From positions 1 to 64,000 of the forward strand of contig JAZRTS010000155.1 of NCBI GenBank assembly GCA_045652135.1: a stretch of 64,000 nucleotides of DNA. Direction: 5' to 3'. The position numbers and the translations under genes are program-made. How positions within the stretch are numbered: position 1 is the stretch's first letter; each line of letters opens with the position of its first letter. The DNA is from RGIG7213 sp045652135 (GTDB taxonomy: Bacteria; Bacillota; Clostridia; Oscillospirales; CAG-272). This document shows positions 24,666 to 33,615 of the stretch, piece by piece. Under the pieces are notes generated by a model. The model was given only the letters and a program-made list of their open reading frames with translations. It was not told the origin of the DNA and did no database searches.

Positions 24666-26111
24666 TTAGGTTGCTTTTTTAATTGAGATGTTTGTTTGCG
24701 AAGTGTTGACATAATATTCCCAGGTGCTGAAATATCCCACCTGCTCGTATGTTCCTCTGCCTGAATAAATAAACTTATTATTGTGGTCACGCACCGAGAT
24801 GACATCGTATTCGGTGTTGATATTTATACTGCATATCAGATATTCTGCACCTGCTGATGTGTACATAAAATATTTTATCGTATTACCAGCATCGACAACA
24901 ACTATCTTGTGAAGTGATGCTAAAGATTCGGGAAGTGCGATCTTTGCAAGAGGCTTGTACCAAAGCATACCTTCGCCGTGGTTTTCTTCCGAACAGCCTA
25001 TACCTGTGTAAAGATATGCGTACGGTTCGTTACGGAATCCGAGCCAAAGACCGCCGTATTCTGTAGGTGAGTGTCCTGCCTTGGGAAGACGCGCGCCGAC
25101 ATACAGGCAGTTTCCTGCGTTCATCGAATCTGCTGTTGCGGAAACGTTCAAATGGAATTCATACTGTGAATTAAAAGGATTATATCTGTAGTTCGCCGCA
25201 ACATTTCCGTTGCTGTTTGCGGTGGTGTAAACTGTTGTTGTTGAAGCGGCAGGACGTGCGATATTTGCTGTAGGTGTATTGTATATTTCCTTCAAAGAGG
25301 ATTTGGGTAAGCCTGCGGGGTTGGGACGCCAAGCGTATGTAAAGCTTGAAATTCCTTCACGGAACGGCTCTGTTGTTCCGTTAACGTAGGAATAAGCGCC
25401 TGTTCTCTGTATTCTTTCGATGGAGCCGTGGTCATATCTGAGGTTTGTACCTGCGCAAATGAACTGATGCTCGCCGTTGAGTACGAGAACTATATCGCCT
25501 CTGCGTACATCGTTTACGTTTGTTATTTTTTCAAACTTGAATCTTTCGTAGTCAGATTCGCTGAATCCGCCTCTGTAGAATCGCTGATCTGTATATCCTG
25601 CACGGTGGTATGCCCAGCTTACAAGGCGGTTACATGCAGATGCTCTTTCGCCGTCGATCGTTTCGTTGATGTTGAGATTCAGCCAGTTATATGCGGGATT
25701 GAGCTGTGCATCGCCGTATATAAAATTGTTATCGTCTGTGAATTTAACTATCTTTGCTGCTTCTTCGATGATTTTTTCTACAAGCTGGCTGTATGTGGGA
25801 GCGTTTTCGTCGGTGGGTACTTCGCAATGCTCACCGTAATAATTACGCAGTGCAATTATGTCAGATCTTGTGATAGAGCCGTCACCGTTTATATCCACTT
25901 TTGCATCATAGGGGAAAAGTGCGGGCTTACGTATGTATTTCATAACACGTACGGCATCTTTTCCGTTAACGATACCGTCACGGTTAACGTCACAGTCAGA
26001 TACCATAACAGCGGCAGACGTTCCGAAAAGATTCGGGAGTGATACCGCACCGACTATCATAAGCGCTGACAGACATATGCCGATGACCTTGAAAAGTTTG
26101 CTGTTTTTCAT
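24666..26111 (-). CDS. dockerin protein with NlpC/P60-like and lectin-like domains (paralogue 3)
   Basis: 481 residues. Signal peptide, then an N-terminal dockerin type I pair: DCDVNRDGIVNGKDAVRVMKY (split here as DCDVNRDG and IVNGKDAVRVMKY) and DINGDGSITRSDIIALRNYYG at about 38-95. The catalytic-type domain (about 105-275) keeps FIYGDAQLNPAYNWLNLN, ACNRLVSWAYHRAGY with the putative Cys, RGDIVLV and HQFICAG with the putative His. The C-terminal domain matches the lectin-like half of the lipoprotein paralogues. It is thus the same enzyme type delivered by a dockerin instead of a lipid anchor. In the Cys motif Asn replaces the Asp of the lipoproteins (ACNR against ACDR). Confidence 0.72.
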   Translation of the reverse strand: MKNSKLFKVIGICLSALMIVGAVSLPNLFGTSAAVMVSDCDVNRDGIVNGKDAVRVMKYIRKPALFPYDAKVDINGDGSITRSDIIALRNYYGEHCEVPTDENAPTYSQLVEKIIEEAAKIVKFTDDNNFIYGDAQLNPAYNWLNLNINETIDGERASACNRLVSWAYHRAGYTDQRFYRGGFSESDYERFKFEKITNVNDVRRGDIVLVLNGEHQFICAGTNLRYDHGSIERIQRTGAYSYVNGTTEPFREGISSFTYAWRPNPAGLPKSSLKEIYNTPTANIARPAASTTTVYTTANSNGNVAANYRYNPFNSQYEFHLNVSATADSMNAGNCLYVGARLPKAGHSPTEYGGLWLGFRNEPYAYLYTGIGCSEENHGEGMLWYKPLAKIALPESLASLHKIVVVDAGNTIKYFMYTSAGAEYLICSININTEYDVISVRDHNNKFIYSGRGTYEQVGYFSTWEYYVNTSQTNISIKKAT

Positions 26112-26331
26112 TTTGTGATTCCTCGCTTTTGTACTGATTTAGATCGCTTGCTTATGAAAATGCAAGGAAATTTGTGATATATTTCCTTGCAAATATATGC
26201 AATAACAACTCATTACAGTATACACATCAAAATCTGTTTTGTCAACACTATTTAATATAATAAATGGTATTTAATGATTTTTTGTACTTTTTGCATAATA
26301 ATTGCGCTTTATATATGTTAATAAAGACTAT

Positions 26332-26361
26332 AAAGGTCGGCAATGTAATATGCCGACCTTT
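26332..26361 (-). terminator. terminator after the small dockerin protein gene
   Basis: An 11-bp stem AAAGGTCGGCA (26332-26342) with TGCCGACCTTT (26351-26361). The same core recurs at 28439. Confidence 0.75.
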
Positions 26362-26400
26362 AATTAAGCTTTTGAAGCAGAGTATCGGAACGGATACTCC

Positions 26401-26988
26401 TTATTTACCGAAAATGTCACCGAGGTCGATGGTGTCATCGCCTATGTCTACATTTCCGTTATTCTTGTCATATTCTGCCTTTGCCGCATTGTACCATTCT
26501 ATAAATTTACTGAGTGAAGGGAAATTTTTGATGAATTCCGTTTGTTCATTGGGAGACATATTGATGTAGTCCTTGTAAGTGTACTCGGAAGGATCAAATT
26601 TTTCAGGTTCGGTTTCGGGCGCGGTTGTATCTTCGGGTGCTGTTTCGGGCGGTTCTACTTCAATTACGGGATCATCGAGTATTTCGCACGTCTGACCGTA
26701 ATATGAATACACTTGAGCAATGTCATTGTTATCAATAATTCCGTCACCGTTGACATCGGCTTTTTCGGGAAAGTAATAATCGTCGGTGAGAATATACTTC
26801 ATTATGCGTATGACATCTTTGCCGTTTATGATACCGTCACGCGTCACATCACATAATGATATCGGATCTTCATTTGGTGGCTCAATTTCATCCCACGTTG
26901 CGAAAACGCTCGGAAGTAATGCCGCGCCGATCGTGATTAAAGCGGAGAAGCATATAATGACAGACTTGAAAAAAACATATTTTTTCAT
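26401..26988 (-). CDS. small dockerin protein sharing its tail with the cassette lipoprotein
   Basis: 195 residues. Signal peptide, then an N-terminal dockerin pair (CDVTRDGIINGKDVIRIMKYI and DVNGDGIIDNNDIAQVYSYYG in two repeats near 45-105), then an acidic Pro/Glu/Thr linker. The C-terminal 57 residues (YKDYINMSPNEQTEFIK, then KFIEWYNAAKAEYD, ending TIDLGDIFGK) closely match the lipoprotein at 19444-19872. There is no enzyme domain. The shared tail links this surface gene block to the HprK/PqqD operon 5 kb away. It could be an adaptor, a modification target or a small binding module; the family is not recognised. The ribosome site GAGGAAATG is close upstream. Confidence 0.7.
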   Translation of the reverse strand: MKKYVFFKSVIICFSALITIGAALLPSVFATWDEIEPPNEDPISLCDVTRDGIINGKDVIRIMKYILTDDYYFPEKADVNGDGIIDNNDIAQVYSYYGQTCEILDDPVIEVEPPETAPEDTTAPETEPEKFDPSEYTYKDYINMSPNEQTEFIKNFPSLSKFIEWYNAAKAEYDKNNGNVDIGDDTIDLGDIFGK

Positions 26989-27023
26989 ATTTCACATTTC
27001 CTCGATTTAAAAAACATAACAAA

Positions 27024-28313
27024 TTAATTTGCTTTTATTACGATGTCAGAGGTTATTGTTTTTGCTCCGTGCGACCACACACCGAAATAACCGAAATCAT
27101 TCAAAACGGCTGTACCTGCATATATGATATTGTTGTCGCTGTCGCGCACTACTATCTGGTCATACTCTGCGCTCACACGTATCGTGCATATCAGTATCTC
27201 CTCGCCCGAGGTTGTATACATATAGTATTTGATAACGTCGCCCGTGTCTACAACGACTACTTTATGAGCAGATTTGAAATTTTCGGGCAATTTTACAGAT
27301 GCAACAGGTTCGTTCCATATTTTCGCCTTCGCGCCGCATCCAACGTATAAGCAAGCCTCGTTTTCTCCTCGCAGAGCGATAAAAATACCGCCGGGCTCTG
27401 TTGCATTTTTTCGTCTTTCGGTAAGCCTTGCGCCTACAAACGATGCTTTCCACGGGCTGTTGTCATTGACTTCCGAATACGATGTGAGATTAAAATGAAA
27501 TTCGTATTGTCCGTATTCCTTTCCGGGCTCGTACGATTCGGAAATTGTCAGCGTTCCTTCTTTTTCGCCGCTTTCGAAAACGGTTTTTGCATCTGCCGAT
27601 ATCTTTGCGGAGTCTTTGTCGGCAGGCTCATATATTTCAAGCATTGACGGATCCGGCATATAATCGGGCGAAGGTCTGTAAGCACGGACAAAATTGTTTA
27701 CAGGCTCGTTGAACGGCTGAGGGCCTTTCGTGCCGTTTATTCTTGCGTCACTTCCACCGTCATATCTCAAGTTCTTTCCCGCACATATAAATACGTGTCC
27801 GGGAACACCGTTTGCATCGGGATTAACGAAAACGATGTCTCCTGCCTGTAACTCTTTTACCGAGTCTACCCTTTGAAATCCGTGCTCGTTGAAATAATCT
27901 TCAAGATCGATACCGAAATAGTAATCCTGATCGATAAATCCCGAACGGAACATTATCCAGTTTACAAGTCTGTCGCAGGCGACTATTCTTTCTTCGGGCT
28001 TTATAGCATCCTTCGGGTCAAGCGTGCGCCAGTTAACAGCAGGATTTATTATTGCGTGTCCGTATATGAAATCGTTGTCACGTATAAAGTCCGCAACTAT
28101 CTTGCCCTCACGCATCATTATTTCAACAAGCTCCTCATAAGTCGGACGCTTCCATTCGGTAACGTCATTATCCTCGGGAGCAGTAGTGTCTTGTGTGGTT
28201 TCAGCAGGCGCTGTATCGCTTTCAGCGTGAGATGTTTCCGTTTGATTGCCTGTGCACGAAAAAAGAGAAGCGGCGCATAGCAAACAAACACATTTTAATA
28301 TGATTTTTTTCAT
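27024..28313 (-). CDS. lipoprotein with NlpC/P60-like and lectin-like domains (paralogue 4)
   Basis: 429 residues from the ATG at 28313 (site AAGGAC 8 nt upstream); the frame runs to 28385 without support. Lipobox SLFSC near 20 and a Thr/Glu/Asp linker. The NlpC/P60-like domain has FIYGHAIINPAVNWRTLDP (His replaces the usual Asp of YGDA), VACDRLVNWIMFRSGF, AGDIVFVNP and PGHVFICAG, ending FVRAYRPSP. The lectin-like half has GGIFIALRG, ACLYVG and HKVVVVDTGDVIKYYMY. It is the most divergent of the three long lipoprotein forms. It lies between two dockerin-bearing genes, with 35 bp to the next gene start, so read-through transcription is likely. Confidence 0.72.
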   Translation of the reverse strand: MKKIILKCVCLLCAASLFSCTGNQTETSHAESDTAPAETTQDTTAPEDNDVTEWKRPTYEELVEIMMREGKIVADFIRDNDFIYGHAIINPAVNWRTLDPKDAIKPEERIVACDRLVNWIMFRSGFIDQDYYFGIDLEDYFNEHGFQRVDSVKELQAGDIVFVNPDANGVPGHVFICAGKNLRYDGGSDARINGTKGPQPFNEPVNNFVRAYRPSPDYMPDPSMLEIYEPADKDSAKISADAKTVFESGEKEGTLTISESYEPGKEYGQYEFHFNLTSYSEVNDNSPWKASFVGARLTERRKNATEPGGIFIALRGENEACLYVGCGAKAKIWNEPVASVKLPENFKSAHKVVVVDTGDVIKYYMYTTSGEEILICTIRVSAEYDQIVVRDSDNNIIYAGTAVLNDFGYFGVWSHGAKTITSDIVIKAN

Positions 28314-28438
28314 AAATACAAGTCCTTTGTAATATTTAAACTTATTTTTTAATATAAGTATACACTCAAATTCCCGTTTTGTCAATATGTATGATACCGT
28401 GTGAGGCTGGTGCTGTATTTGCTTCGGCTTCAGAAAAT

Positions 28439-28464
28439 AAAGGTCGGCGATTTCGCCGACCTTT
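28439..28464 (-). terminator. terminator after the dockerin paralogue 5
   Basis: An 11-bp stem AAAGGTCGGCG (28439-28449) with CGCCGACCTTT (28454-28464), 9 nt past the stop. Confidence 0.8.
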
Positions 28465-28472
28465 GATGAAGA

Positions 28473-29972
28473 TTATTTTTTAGCACACTGTATGGATATA
28501 TTGGACTGGGTTGAATTTGAAAGATGAGTCCATACACCGAAATAACCCGTGTGTCCGATCTCTGTAAGACCTGCATAAATGAATTTGCCGGAGTTGTCAC
28601 GAATACAAATTGTATCATAATCAGGGGATACCTTGATACTGCATATTAGGTAAGTATCTCCCGGGTTATGCGTCACCATATAGTATTTGATGACGTCACC
28701 CGTATCTACGACCATGATCTTATGCTCTTGCGTTAGCGGCTCCGGTACACGTGTTGAAGCAAGCGGCTCGTACCAAGCGTTTCCGAAACCGTCATTTCCT
28801 GATCCTCTCTGACCCTTGGAACAGCCTGTGCCTGTGTAGAAGTATACGTAACCGTCATCACGCAGAGCTATCCAGATACCGCCTTTGTTTGTGGGGTTAT
28901 GGTTGGGATAAGGCAAACGAACGCCGACGTATGTCGAGCTTGACGGACTGCGGTCGCTTGTTGAAGGCGAAGATGAGATGTTCAAATGCAATTCGTAGTT
29001 TGCGTTGTAGGGATTGTAAGCAAAGTTGAACTGTCTTGAGCCTGAACCGTTAGCTGCTGTGTAAACAGTATCGGTGTTCGGTGCGGGACGTGCTATGTTA
29101 GCATCGGGAGTTTTATAAATATTTGCTACCGATGTTGCGGGAAGTCCTTCGGGATTGGGACGCCATGCGTATGAGAAGTTGCGTATCGATTCTCTGAACG
29201 GCTCGGTTGTATTTTCAACGTAAGCGTATGCGCCTATACGCTGAATACGCTCAACGCTTCCGTGGTCATATCTGAGGTTGGGGCCTGCGCAGATGAACTG
29301 GTGCAGAGTGTTGTTTACAAGCACTATATCGCCTGCTCTTACATCGTTTACGTTTGTTATCTTTGTGAACTTGTATCTTGCGTAATCTGCATCGGTAAAT
29401 CCGCCGTAGTAGAATCTCTGATCAGAATAGCCCGCACGGTGGAATACCCAGCTTACAAGACGGTCGCAGGCGGAACGTGTGCCTGTTACAAAGGACTTAT
29501 CAAGACCTTCGTCATAATTAAGATTGAGCCAGTTGTATGCAGGGTTTATTACCGCATCGCCGTAGTTGAAGCCGTAATTGTTAGTGAACTCCGTTACCTT
29601 TTTTGCTTCCTCGAGTATCTTTGCAACGAGCTGATCGTATGTAGGCTTCGGCTTTTCCACTTCAATTACACGGTCGGGAAGTATTTCGCATGTCTGACCG
29701 TAGAAGGAACGTATTGCCACAACGTCCGCAGAGTTGATAGTTCCGTCTCCGTTTACATCTGCCTTGTCGGGGAAATAGTAATCGTCTGTGTGGATGTATT
29801 TCATTACACGTATCATATCTTTTCCGTTTATAATACCGTCACGGTTTACGTCACAGTCGGTAACAACAACGGCTGCGGATATGCCGAATAAATTCGGGAG
29901 CGATATAGCACCCAGAATAAACACAACGGAAAGACAGATTCCGAGTGTCCTATAAAGTCTGCTGTTCTTCAT
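28473..29972 (-). CDS. dockerin protein with NlpC/P60-like and lectin-like domains (paralogue 5)
   Basis: 499 residues from the ATG at 29972, which has AAAGGAG 9 nt upstream; the frame reaches a GTG at 29993 that overlaps this site. Signal peptide, dockerin pair near 35-95 (DVNRDGIINGKDMIRVMKYI and DVNGDGTINSADVVAIRSFYG as separate repeats), then FNYGDAVINPAYNWLNLN, SACDRLVSWVFHRAGY with the putative Cys, AGDIVLV, HQFICAG with the putative His, and FSYAWRPNP. The C-terminal lectin-like domain has GGIWIALRD, YVYFYTG and HKIMVVDTGDVIKYYM. It is closest to paralogue 3. First gene of the block. Confidence 0.72.
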   Translation of the reverse strand: MKNSRLYRTLGICLSVVFILGAISLPNLFGISAAVVVTDCDVNRDGIINGKDMIRVMKYIHTDDYYFPDKADVNGDGTINSADVVAIRSFYGQTCEILPDRVIEVEKPKPTYDQLVAKILEEAKKVTEFTNNYGFNYGDAVINPAYNWLNLNYDEGLDKSFVTGTRSACDRLVSWVFHRAGYSDQRFYYGGFTDADYARYKFTKITNVNDVRAGDIVLVNNTLHQFICAGPNLRYDHGSVERIQRIGAYAYVENTTEPFRESIRNFSYAWRPNPEGLPATSVANIYKTPDANIARPAPNTDTVYTAANGSGSRQFNFAYNPYNANYELHLNISSSPSTSDRSPSSSTYVGVRLPYPNHNPTNKGGIWIALRDDGYVYFYTGTGCSKGQRGSGNDGFGNAWYEPLASTRVPEPLTQEHKIMVVDTGDVIKYYMVTHNPGDTYLICSIKVSPDYDTICIRDNSGKFIYAGLTEIGHTGYFGVWTHLSNSTQSNISIQCAKK

Positions 29973-29993
29973 AAGCAGTATCTCCTTTCGCAC

Positions 29994-30249
29994 GGGCGGT
30001 ATTTTCCGCCGTATTTTGACGCTTAATTTTACACTATAAAAGAAATTTTGTCAACAATGCAAAATAATTAGAAATATAACAAACGGATTAATATATATAT
30101 AAAGTATGAACTTTGGAGTGCTTTACGGTGGTTTTGTTGTGATAAATGCACAAAATTTTAAACGGTGATTTTGTGTATTTGCTGAATTTCATATTTTTTT
30201 TATTGCGGTAAAACGCTGTGGTTGATACTGCCTTGTTCACATAAAACTA
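29994..30249. other. AT-rich intergenic region
   Basis: No gene or RNA is recognised between the divergent dockerin gene and the rpe promoter. It includes the expected upstream region of the 28473-29972 gene but I see no clear -35/-10 pair there. Confidence 0.4.
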
Positions 30250-30278
30250 TTGACAAAGAAAAAGCAAAAGTGTATAAT
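30250..30278 (+). promoter_or_regulatory. consensus promoter for rpe
   Basis: Perfect TTGACA (30250-30255), 17-nt spacer, perfect TATAAT (30273-30278), 41 nt before the ATG. Confidence 0.85.
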
Positions 30279-30318
30279 ATAACGGTAATGCAATCAAGAA
30301 ACAGAAAGGAGAGAAAAC

Positions 30319-30996
30319 ATGGAAAGAAGGATAAAAATGTCACCGTCTATTTTGTCGGCAAACTTCAATAATTTGCTTGCTGATGTAAAGGCGACGGAAG
30401 AAGCAGGCGCTGAATATCTTCACATAGACGTTATGGACGGTATTTTTGTGCCTAATATATCATTCGGTAAAATAGTACCGCAGACGCTTCGCAAACATTC
30501 TAATCAGGTGTTTGACGTGCATCTTATGATAGTTGATCCTATGCGCTATATCGATGATTTCGCAAAGGCAGGCGCTGATATTATAACTATTCACCACGAA
30601 GCGTGCCACGACAGGATAAAGGTGCTTGAATATATACGCTCTTTAGGCATAAAGCCGTGTATTTCGATAAAGCCCGACACGAATCCCGCTGTGCTTGAGC
30701 AGTATCTGCCGTACGTTGATATGGTGCTCATAATGTCTGTACAGCCCGGCTTCGGAGGACAGAAGTTCATCCCGTCGGCTATAGAAAGCTGCAAGGTCGC
30801 ACGTGAGCTTATCAAGAAATCCGGACGTGATATTGACATTGAGGTGGACGGCGGACTTTATACCTATAACGTCAATCTTGTAACAGAGGCAGGTGCAAAC
30901 GTTATTGTTGCCGGCTCGTCAATATTCGGTGCAGAAGACATTGGCGGTGCAGTTGTTGAAATGACAAAGCGTGCCGAAGAAACATTCGTCTGGTAA
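30319..30996 (+). CDS. rpe: ribulose-phosphate 3-epimerase
   Basis: 225 residues with the TIM-barrel Rpe signatures: MSPSILSANFNNL, HIDVMDGIFVPNISFG (metal-binding His and Asp), FDVHLMIVDP, MSVQPGFGGQKFIP, IEVDGGLY and VAGSSIFGA. It interconverts ribulose 5-phosphate and xylulose 5-phosphate in the pentose phosphate pathway. The ATG at 30319 has AAAGGAGAG 6 nt upstream; a start at MSPS (residue 7) is also conceivable. It is monocistronic, as the next gene has its own consensus promoter. Confidence 0.95.
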   Translation: MERRIKMSPSILSANFNNLLADVKATEEAGAEYLHIDVMDGIFVPNISFGKIVPQTLRKHSNQVFDVHLMIVDPMRYIDDFAKAGADIITIHHEACHDRIKVLEYIRSLGIKPCISIKPDTNPAVLEQYLPYVDMVLIMSVQPGFGGQKFIPSAIESCKVARELIKKSGRDIDIEVDGGLYTYNVNLVTEAGANVIVAGSSIFGAEDIGGAVVEMTKRAEETFVW

Positions 30997-31028
30997 AATT
31001 ATTTTACTGACTATTTTAAAAATTGGTA

Positions 31029-31057
31029 TTGACATTATTGAAAATATAATGTATAAT
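31029..31057 (+). promoter_or_regulatory. consensus promoter for the DOMON surface protein gene
   Basis: Perfect TTGACA (31029-31034), 17-nt spacer, perfect TATAAT (31052-31057). Confidence 0.85.
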
Positions 31058-31086
31058 TCACAAAAATACTCTAAAGGAGAAATTTT

Positions 31087-32682
31087 ATGAAAAAAGCACT
31101 TTCATTGATATTGACAGTTGTTATGGCACTGTCGATGGCGCTTACAGCCTTCGGCGCAGTTGAACAGGAGTTCAACACAGAAGGTCTGGAAATCAATCTT
31201 GATGTAAAGTACAACGCAACTGCCCCCAAAATGGACGGTAAGATCAATGCAGGCGAATATTACGAAATGACATTCGCTGATTACAAGCAGTATTTTAACC
31301 TTATAAAGGGTTCACAGCACACAGAAACTCTTGAAGATGTTGCAAACTATCTCAAGAACGATATGAAGGTTTATATGACTTGGAACGGCAACGATTTTTA
31401 TATCGCACTTCAGGGTAAGGCTCCCAAGTCTGAATACAACTGCGAATTTTCAGGCAACGAAGTTTACCTTTTCCGTGCTTGGTCATTCCAGGTTGCTATC
31501 ACAAGCATCGAAGCTGAAAACCAGGACAGAGCAGAAGTAGGTATCGGCTATGATCCCGCTTCGGGCGGAAATATGATCTCCTACACAATGTGGGGTACAA
31601 GAAAGAACATCAAGCTCAAGGCAGGCGAAAACTATGCGGCTGATTGGGATAAGGATGAAGAAGTTGTTACATACGAAATGAAGCTTGATCTCGCTTCCGT
31701 TCTCGGCGGCAAGGCACAGAATAACAGCCTTTTCCGTCTTGGCTTCTGTCTTAACAGAGGCGACGGCGATATCGCAACAGATGACAGACAGAGACAGATA
31801 GAGCTTGGCGGCGGTATCGGTTCTTCAAAGCAGGTAGAAAACCTTGCAGTTATAGCTCTTACAGGTAAGGGCGCAGGCGACGGTGACGTTGATGTAGACA
31901 TTCCCGTTGAAACAGCTCCCCAGGAAGAGGAGCAGGCAGGCTTTGACGCTGCTGACCGTTTTGACGTAGCAGGCGCTGCTGAACTTTTCGACATCACAAA
32001 CGGCTCACTTGAAGCTAAGGATATGGATGAAAACGGCGAAAAGTTTGTAAGACTTACAGTTACAGGCGAAAACCCCATTATCGGTTCAAAACAGCTCACA
32101 CAGGGCCTCAACATGGATGCTCAGGGCGTGTACCTTGCTATTAAGTACCGTACGTCCAGCCAGAAGAGCAACCGTTTCGCAATCAACTTCCTTAACTCTG
32201 TTTCCACAACACTTGACAGAGATCTTGACTGCGACCTCGGCTTCGGTATAATGACTGACGGCGAATGGCACACAATGGTATTTGAAATGTCACTCTACAG
32301 CGAGTGGTCACAGTTCATCTCCGAATTCTATCTCTGCCCCTTCTTCATTACTGATGAAGACGTTACAGGCGAAACGATAGACATTCAGTGGATCAAGTAT
32401 TACTCTGAACCCCCTGTATTCGAGGATGAAGAATATGAAAACCTCAGCTTTGGCGATGACGAAGCAACAGAGGGCGACACAGAAGCGCCCGCTGAAGATA
32501 CAGCGGCAGCTGATACATCAGCTACAGAAACAAAGGGTGATACAACAACAAAGGCAGGCACAACAACAGGTACAGATGACGAAGGCGGTTTCCCCGTTGG
32601 CGCTATTATCGGTATCGTTGCAGCAGTTGTTGTAGTTGCAGCAGCAGTTGTAATCATCATAATGAAGAAAAAGAAGGCGTAA
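31087..32682 (+). CDS. type I surface protein with DOMON/CBM9-like domain and C-terminal anchor
   Basis: 531 residues: signal peptide to about 23, then a beta domain (about 35-265) opening with NATAPKMDGKINAGEYYEM and containing MTWNGNDFYIALQG and YEMKLDLASV, the pattern of CBM9/DOMON-like carbohydrate- or heme-binding domains. A second beta region follows (about 290-450, FDITNGSLEAKDMDENGEKF, IKYRTSSQKSNRFAI), then a Thr/Ala/Asp linker, and one hydrophobic span followed by KKKKA at the C-terminus. There is no LPXTG, so the protein is held by a single C-terminal span with the tail inside. High-expression codon use. The proteins at 44995 and 46395 have the same build. Confidence 0.75.
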   Translation: MKKALSLILTVVMALSMALTAFGAVEQEFNTEGLEINLDVKYNATAPKMDGKINAGEYYEMTFADYKQYFNLIKGSQHTETLEDVANYLKNDMKVYMTWNGNDFYIALQGKAPKSEYNCEFSGNEVYLFRAWSFQVAITSIEAENQDRAEVGIGYDPASGGNMISYTMWGTRKNIKLKAGENYAADWDKDEEVVTYEMKLDLASVLGGKAQNNSLFRLGFCLNRGDGDIATDDRQRQIELGGGIGSSKQVENLAVIALTGKGAGDGDVDVDIPVETAPQEEEQAGFDAADRFDVAGAAELFDITNGSLEAKDMDENGEKFVRLTVTGENPIIGSKQLTQGLNMDAQGVYLAIKYRTSSQKSNRFAINFLNSVSTTLDRDLDCDLGFGIMTDGEWHTMVFEMSLYSEWSQFISEFYLCPFFITDEDVTGETIDIQWIKYYSEPPVFEDEEYENLSFGDDEATEGDTEAPAEDTAAADTSATETKGDTTTKAGTTTGTDDEGGFPVGAIIGIVAAVVVVAAAVVIIIMKKKKA

Positions 32683-32693
32683 AGCTTAAAATT

Positions 32694-32723
32694 AATTGCC
32701 TCCCGAAAAATCGGGAGGCAATT
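32694..32723 (+). terminator. terminator overlapping the leader of the next gene
   Basis: A 13-bp stem (32694-32706 with 32711-32723) with core GCCTCCCGA/TCGGGAGGC and a T run. The ATG of the next gene is only 16 nt beyond, so that gene depends on read-through or an internal promoter. Confidence 0.85.
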
Positions 32724-32739
32724 TTTGAAAGGTATTATT

Positions 32740-33528
32740 ATGAAAAAAGCATTTATAAAAACACCTATTGCACCGCTTTTCAGAAAGCCCGATTCAAATA
32801 TTTCACTTGAAGATGAGGTGCTTTTTGGTATGGAGGTTGAAGCAGAAGAAGCCGAAAACGGTTTTTATTTTGTCACAACCCATTACGGATATACAGGATA
32901 CGTGAGCAAAAAAGACCTTTTATTCTGTCCGCGCCGTGTTAAAAAATTCTCCGAAATGAAAGATAAATATAAAGTAGTAAAAAAATCATTTTGCGATATT
33001 TTGAGTGAGCCGAAAATGCAAGGCATACGCCTGATAACACTTCCGAGGGGAAGCCGTGTGGCACTCACCGAGATACTTGAAAATAATTGGGTGCGTGTGT
33101 ATCTTTGCGACGGTGTCGAAGGATACACAAGAATCGAGCATCTTGACGATTACAGAACTACATATGACATAAACGATGAAAATTTGCGTGATGCTCTTGT
33201 TAAAACTGCCGAGAGCTATCTTGGCACACAATACCGCTGGGGCGGTAAAACACCGTCAGGTATTGACTGCTCGGGGCTTTGCTCAATGGCATATATGCAG
33301 TGCGGTATTATTATCTACCGTGATGCAAAGCTTATGGAGGGATATCCCGTCAAGGAAATACCGTATGAACAGCTCAAACGAGGTGACCTTGTTTATTCCC
33401 CCGGTCACATAATGATGTATATCGGTGACGGTAAGATAATTCACTCCTCATCGTCAATGTGCGGTGTTTCGTATTCGTCTCTTCCCGACAAAGATAAAAT
33501 AACCGCTTGCGGAAGTATTTTCGCCTGA
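32740..33528 (+). CDS. cytoplasmic NlpC/P60 peptidase with SH3 domain (DPP VI/YkfC type)
   Basis: 262 residues from the ATG at 32740 (site GAAAGG); a TTG 15 nt earlier is in frame but lies on the terminator T run. There is no signal peptide. Two SH3-like segments (about 5-65 and 75-140) precede a classic C40 domain: RWGGKTPSGIDCSGLCSMAY in two halves with nucleophile Cys, PGHIMMYIG with His, and KIIHSSS with the third catalytic position. This matches gamma-D-glutamyl-diaminoacid endopeptidases that recycle muropeptides in the cytoplasm, such as YkfC and dipeptidyl-peptidase VI. It is unrelated in detail to the secreted NlpC/P60-like paralogues. Confidence 0.85.
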   Translation: MKKAFIKTPIAPLFRKPDSNISLEDEVLFGMEVEAEEAENGFYFVTTHYGYTGYVSKKDLLFCPRRVKKFSEMKDKYKVVKKSFCDILSEPKMQGIRLITLPRGSRVALTEILENNWVRVYLCDGVEGYTRIEHLDDYRTTYDINDENLRDALVKTAESYLGTQYRWGGKTPSGIDCSGLCSMAYMQCGIIIYRDAKLMEGYPVKEIPYEQLKRGDLVYSPGHIMMYIGDGKIIHSSSSMCGVSYSSLPDKDKITACGSIFA

Positions 33529-33615
33529 TTATAAAAATTTATTTTTACGCATAGATTTATAAATGATTTTTGCGTATAATAATATGGTATACAGTTAGTG
33601 AAGGAGGAAATACAT

